64,000 bases of DNA, taken from Mobilitalea torta. GTDB taxonomy: Bacteria; Bacillota; Clostridia; Lachnospirales; Lachnospiraceae. The position numbers and the translations under genes were made by a program. The stretch is from assembly GCF_050433395.1 (NCBI RefSeq), contig NZ_JBNPXH010000009.1, positions 180,898-244,897 of the forward strand, written 5' to 3'. The notes beneath the pieces were generated by a model. That model saw only the letters and a program-made list of their open reading frames with translations, was not told where the DNA came from and made no database searches. This document shows, piece after piece, positions 62,623-64,000 of this stretch (position 1 is the first letter of the stretch; each line of letters opens with the position of its first letter).

Positions 62623-63942
62623 CTATGCTTTTATTTCTATACCATTTTTGAAAGTAATACGAATATCTTCCTTATTATAAACTGTGATGAAATCTACAAG
62701 ACTATTCCAAAGACTCTTATCAAATACATCTATAATACTTTCCTTTTTATCTAGTCTTTTAATAAAGTCCTTCAATATTTCAGCCTTTGCATTCTTCTTA
62801 TCTATCTTATCCGATGCCTTATCATACTCTTCTTTTTTTGAATCATATCGAATAACCAGTTCATTATATCGTCTATGGTAATTCTCTTGATCTTGCACTA
62901 TGCTAGCATTTTCCGTAATACAATTCTGCATCAGCTCCACCAATACCCTAATTTCTTCTTCTAAGATAGTTATTTGTTGATTCAAACTTTCTGTATTACA
63001 AATGGTTTTTAACATTAATTGTACATTAGCAATAACCTCTTCCTTTTCGGATATCAGTTGATTGACCGCTTTGATAAAAGCTTCCTTGGCTATTTCTTCT
63101 GTTATATGTGGTGTTTTACACTTCTTCTCATTATTGAATTTTTGATTGCAGCGATATATGACCTTACGATACTTGTCATTGGAGTGCCATACCTTAGCAC
63201 CATACCAACTGCCGCACTCTCCACATTTGATTTTCGATGCAAATAATCCAACACCACTGTATCTATTCTTCGCTTTGACTCGTTTCATAATCTCTACCTG
63301 TACTAAGTCAAATGTGGTTGGTTCTATGATTGCTTCGTGATTATTTTCCACATAATACTGAGGAACTTCACCCTCGTTCTTTTTCATCTTCTTGCTAAGA
63401 AAGTCTACAGTATAGTACTTCTGTAAAAGTGCGTCTCCCTTATATTTCTCATTCGTAAGGATGTTTTCCACAGTCTTTGCATGCCATTTTTTCTGACCTC
63501 CAGGTGTCTCCGCTCCAATTTCCATTAGCCTGGTAGAAATTTTATAGTAGGACATTCCTTCAAGAAAACATTTATAAATATATTTTACGATCTTAGCTTG
63601 TTCTTCATTTACTACAAACCCACCATTGGGGCCTCTGTCATAACCAAGAAACCTTTTATAGGCTACACTTGCTTTACCGTCTGCAAAACGCTTCCTTTGC
63701 CCCCAAGTGGTATTCTCTGAAATGCTTCGGCTTTCCTCCTGTGCCAAGGAAGACATGATTGTAATAAGAAGTTCCCCTTTTGCATCAAGCGTCCAAATAT
63801 TTTCTTTCTCAAAATATATCTCTACACCCTTTTCCTTTAATTTTCTTACTGTTGTAAGACTGTCTACCGTATTTCGTGCAAATCGACTAACCGATTTAGT
63901 TATGATGTTGTCCGGCAAATTAGGAGATACAGCAATCAGCAC
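62623..63942 (-). CDS. Large serine recombinase, N-terminally incomplete
   Basis: 439 residues from GTG 63942. The resolvase-domain end IITKSVSRFARNT (13-25) and the ESLAQEESRS-like helix are present, then the recombinase domain with FLGYDRGPNGGFV and a zinc ribbon with C240, C243, C265 and C275, and a C-terminal coiled coil (about 285-400). The first ~60-80 residues normally found before IITKS, with the catalytic serine (YxRvS), are absent: the frame has a TAA at 63949-63951. It is therefore truncated, frameshifted or rearranged. Other members of this family move integrative elements. Confidence 0.8.
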   Translation of the reverse strand: MLIAVSPNLPDNIITKSVSRFARNTVDSLTTVRKLKEKGVEIYFEKENIWTLDAKGELLITIMSSLAQEESRSISENTTWGQRKRFADGKASVAYKRFLGYDRGPNGGFVVNEEQAKIVKYIYKCFLEGMSYYKISTRLMEIGAETPGGQKKWHAKTVENILTNEKYKGDALLQKYYTVDFLSKKMKKNEGEVPQYYVENNHEAIIEPTTFDLVQVEIMKRVKAKNRYSGVGLFASKIKCGECGSWYGAKVWHSNDKYRKVIYRCNQKFNNEKKCKTPHITEEIAKEAFIKAVNQLISEKEEVIANVQLMLKTICNTESLNQQITILEEEIRVLVELMQNCITENASIVQDQENYHRRYNELVIRYDSKKEEYDKASDKIDKKNAKAEILKDFIKRLDKKESIIDVFDKSLWNSLVDFITVYNKEDIRITFKNGIEIKA

Positions 63943-64000
63943 TTTATTTTAACCTGAATTCGGTGTAGGGCATCATTGATCGTCACTTTATCCGATACAG
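63943..64000. other. Edge sequence upstream of the recombinase frame
   Basis: The 58 bases to the right edge have no in-frame continuation of the recombinase. Another minus-strand frame is open from 64000 to a TGA at about 63938 and reads as VSDKVTINDALHRIQVKIKC. It may be the end of an upstream gene or a frameshifted part of the recombinase. I cannot assign it. Confidence 0.3.

Larger units (their letters stand above)
60447..64000. mobile_element. AT-rich integrated element in comEC (serine recombinase + HEPN-type gene), right end outside window
   Basis: Directly upstream of the comEC remnant, base composition falls to strongly A/T-rich. The segment carries only two coding regions, both on the minus strand: a large serine recombinase and a protein with a HEPN-type motif. 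Recombinase, composition change and gene interruption together indicate an integrated element. The left boundary is within a few bases of 60447-60486. The right boundary is not visible, and the recombinase itself is incomplete at 63942. Confidence 0.72.

Noticed and set aside
63943..64000. Reading VSDKVTINDALHRIQ as the missing part of the recombinase
   Set aside because: The match to family members is too weak, it is in another frame, and the window ends before it could be tested.

Overview
The window looks like the chromosome of a motile, spore-forming, Gram-positive Clostridia member, most likely Lachnospiraceae-like. The evidence is sigE/sigG/spoIIGA, codY, a FliY with CheC-type sites plus FliM, a MurE carrying the DNPR signature of meso-diaminopimelate enzymes, and a PASTA-kinase/PP2C pair. 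Almost everything lies on the minus strand. Only nrdR and a ROK-family sugar kinase are on the plus strand. No rRNA, tRNA or CRISPR array was seen.

Layout in plus-strand coordinates (transcription mostly runs right to left). 1-18.8 kb: a fla/che operon reading flgB-flgC-fliE-fliF-fliG-fliH-fliI-fliJ-(YlxF/MotE-like)-fliK-flgD-(FlbG-like)-flgE-flbD-motA-motB-fliL-fliM-fliY-cheY-fliO-fliP-fliQ-fliR, with fliR cut by the window edge. 19.1-25.2 kb: ylmC-like, comM, dprA, topA and codY, which feed towards the flagellar operon. 25.3-26.7 kb: nrdR and the sugar kinase, divergent. 26.8-29.4 kb: the sporulation cluster spoIIGA-sigE-sigG. 29.6-43.3 kb: a division and cell wall cluster, mraZ-rsmH-ftsL-two class B PBPs-mraY-murD-ftsW-murA-ftsQ, followed by ftsZ behind its own candidate promoter. 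murE, murF, murC and murG are not in this cluster, and murE sits about 16 kb away. 43.6-56.1 kb: a housekeeping run, def-fmt-zinc protease-rsmB-rlmN-prpC-prkC-rsgA-rpe-thiN-ychF-lgt, with a near-consensus promoter before def and an intrinsic terminator after lgt. 56.3-60.1 kb: murE-priA.

60.2-64.0 kb is the accessory part. The last 79 codons of a ComEC-type competence protein abut AT-rich DNA. That DNA carries a 620-residue protein with a HEPN-type R-x4-H motif and a large serine recombinase that lacks its catalytic N-terminus in the readable frame. I read this as an integrated, possibly decayed, element in comEC whose cargo is a candidate HEPN ribonuclease/abortive-infection gene. It is the best candidate here for an undescribed system. 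Its right end is not visible.

Other non-routine structure: three in-frame 48-bp tandem repeats at the start of rsmB; a 63-nt near-perfect hairpin between flbD and flgE; a 10-bp-periodic array of GTGG boxes just downstream of the mraZ -10 (probable MraZ operator); a spoIIGA promoter candidate with a 21-bp spacer, as in Spo0A-activated promoters; a 142-residue low-complexity tail on one PBP; a KTA in place of KTG in the other PBP; and several TTG starts fixed by strong ribosome binding sites.
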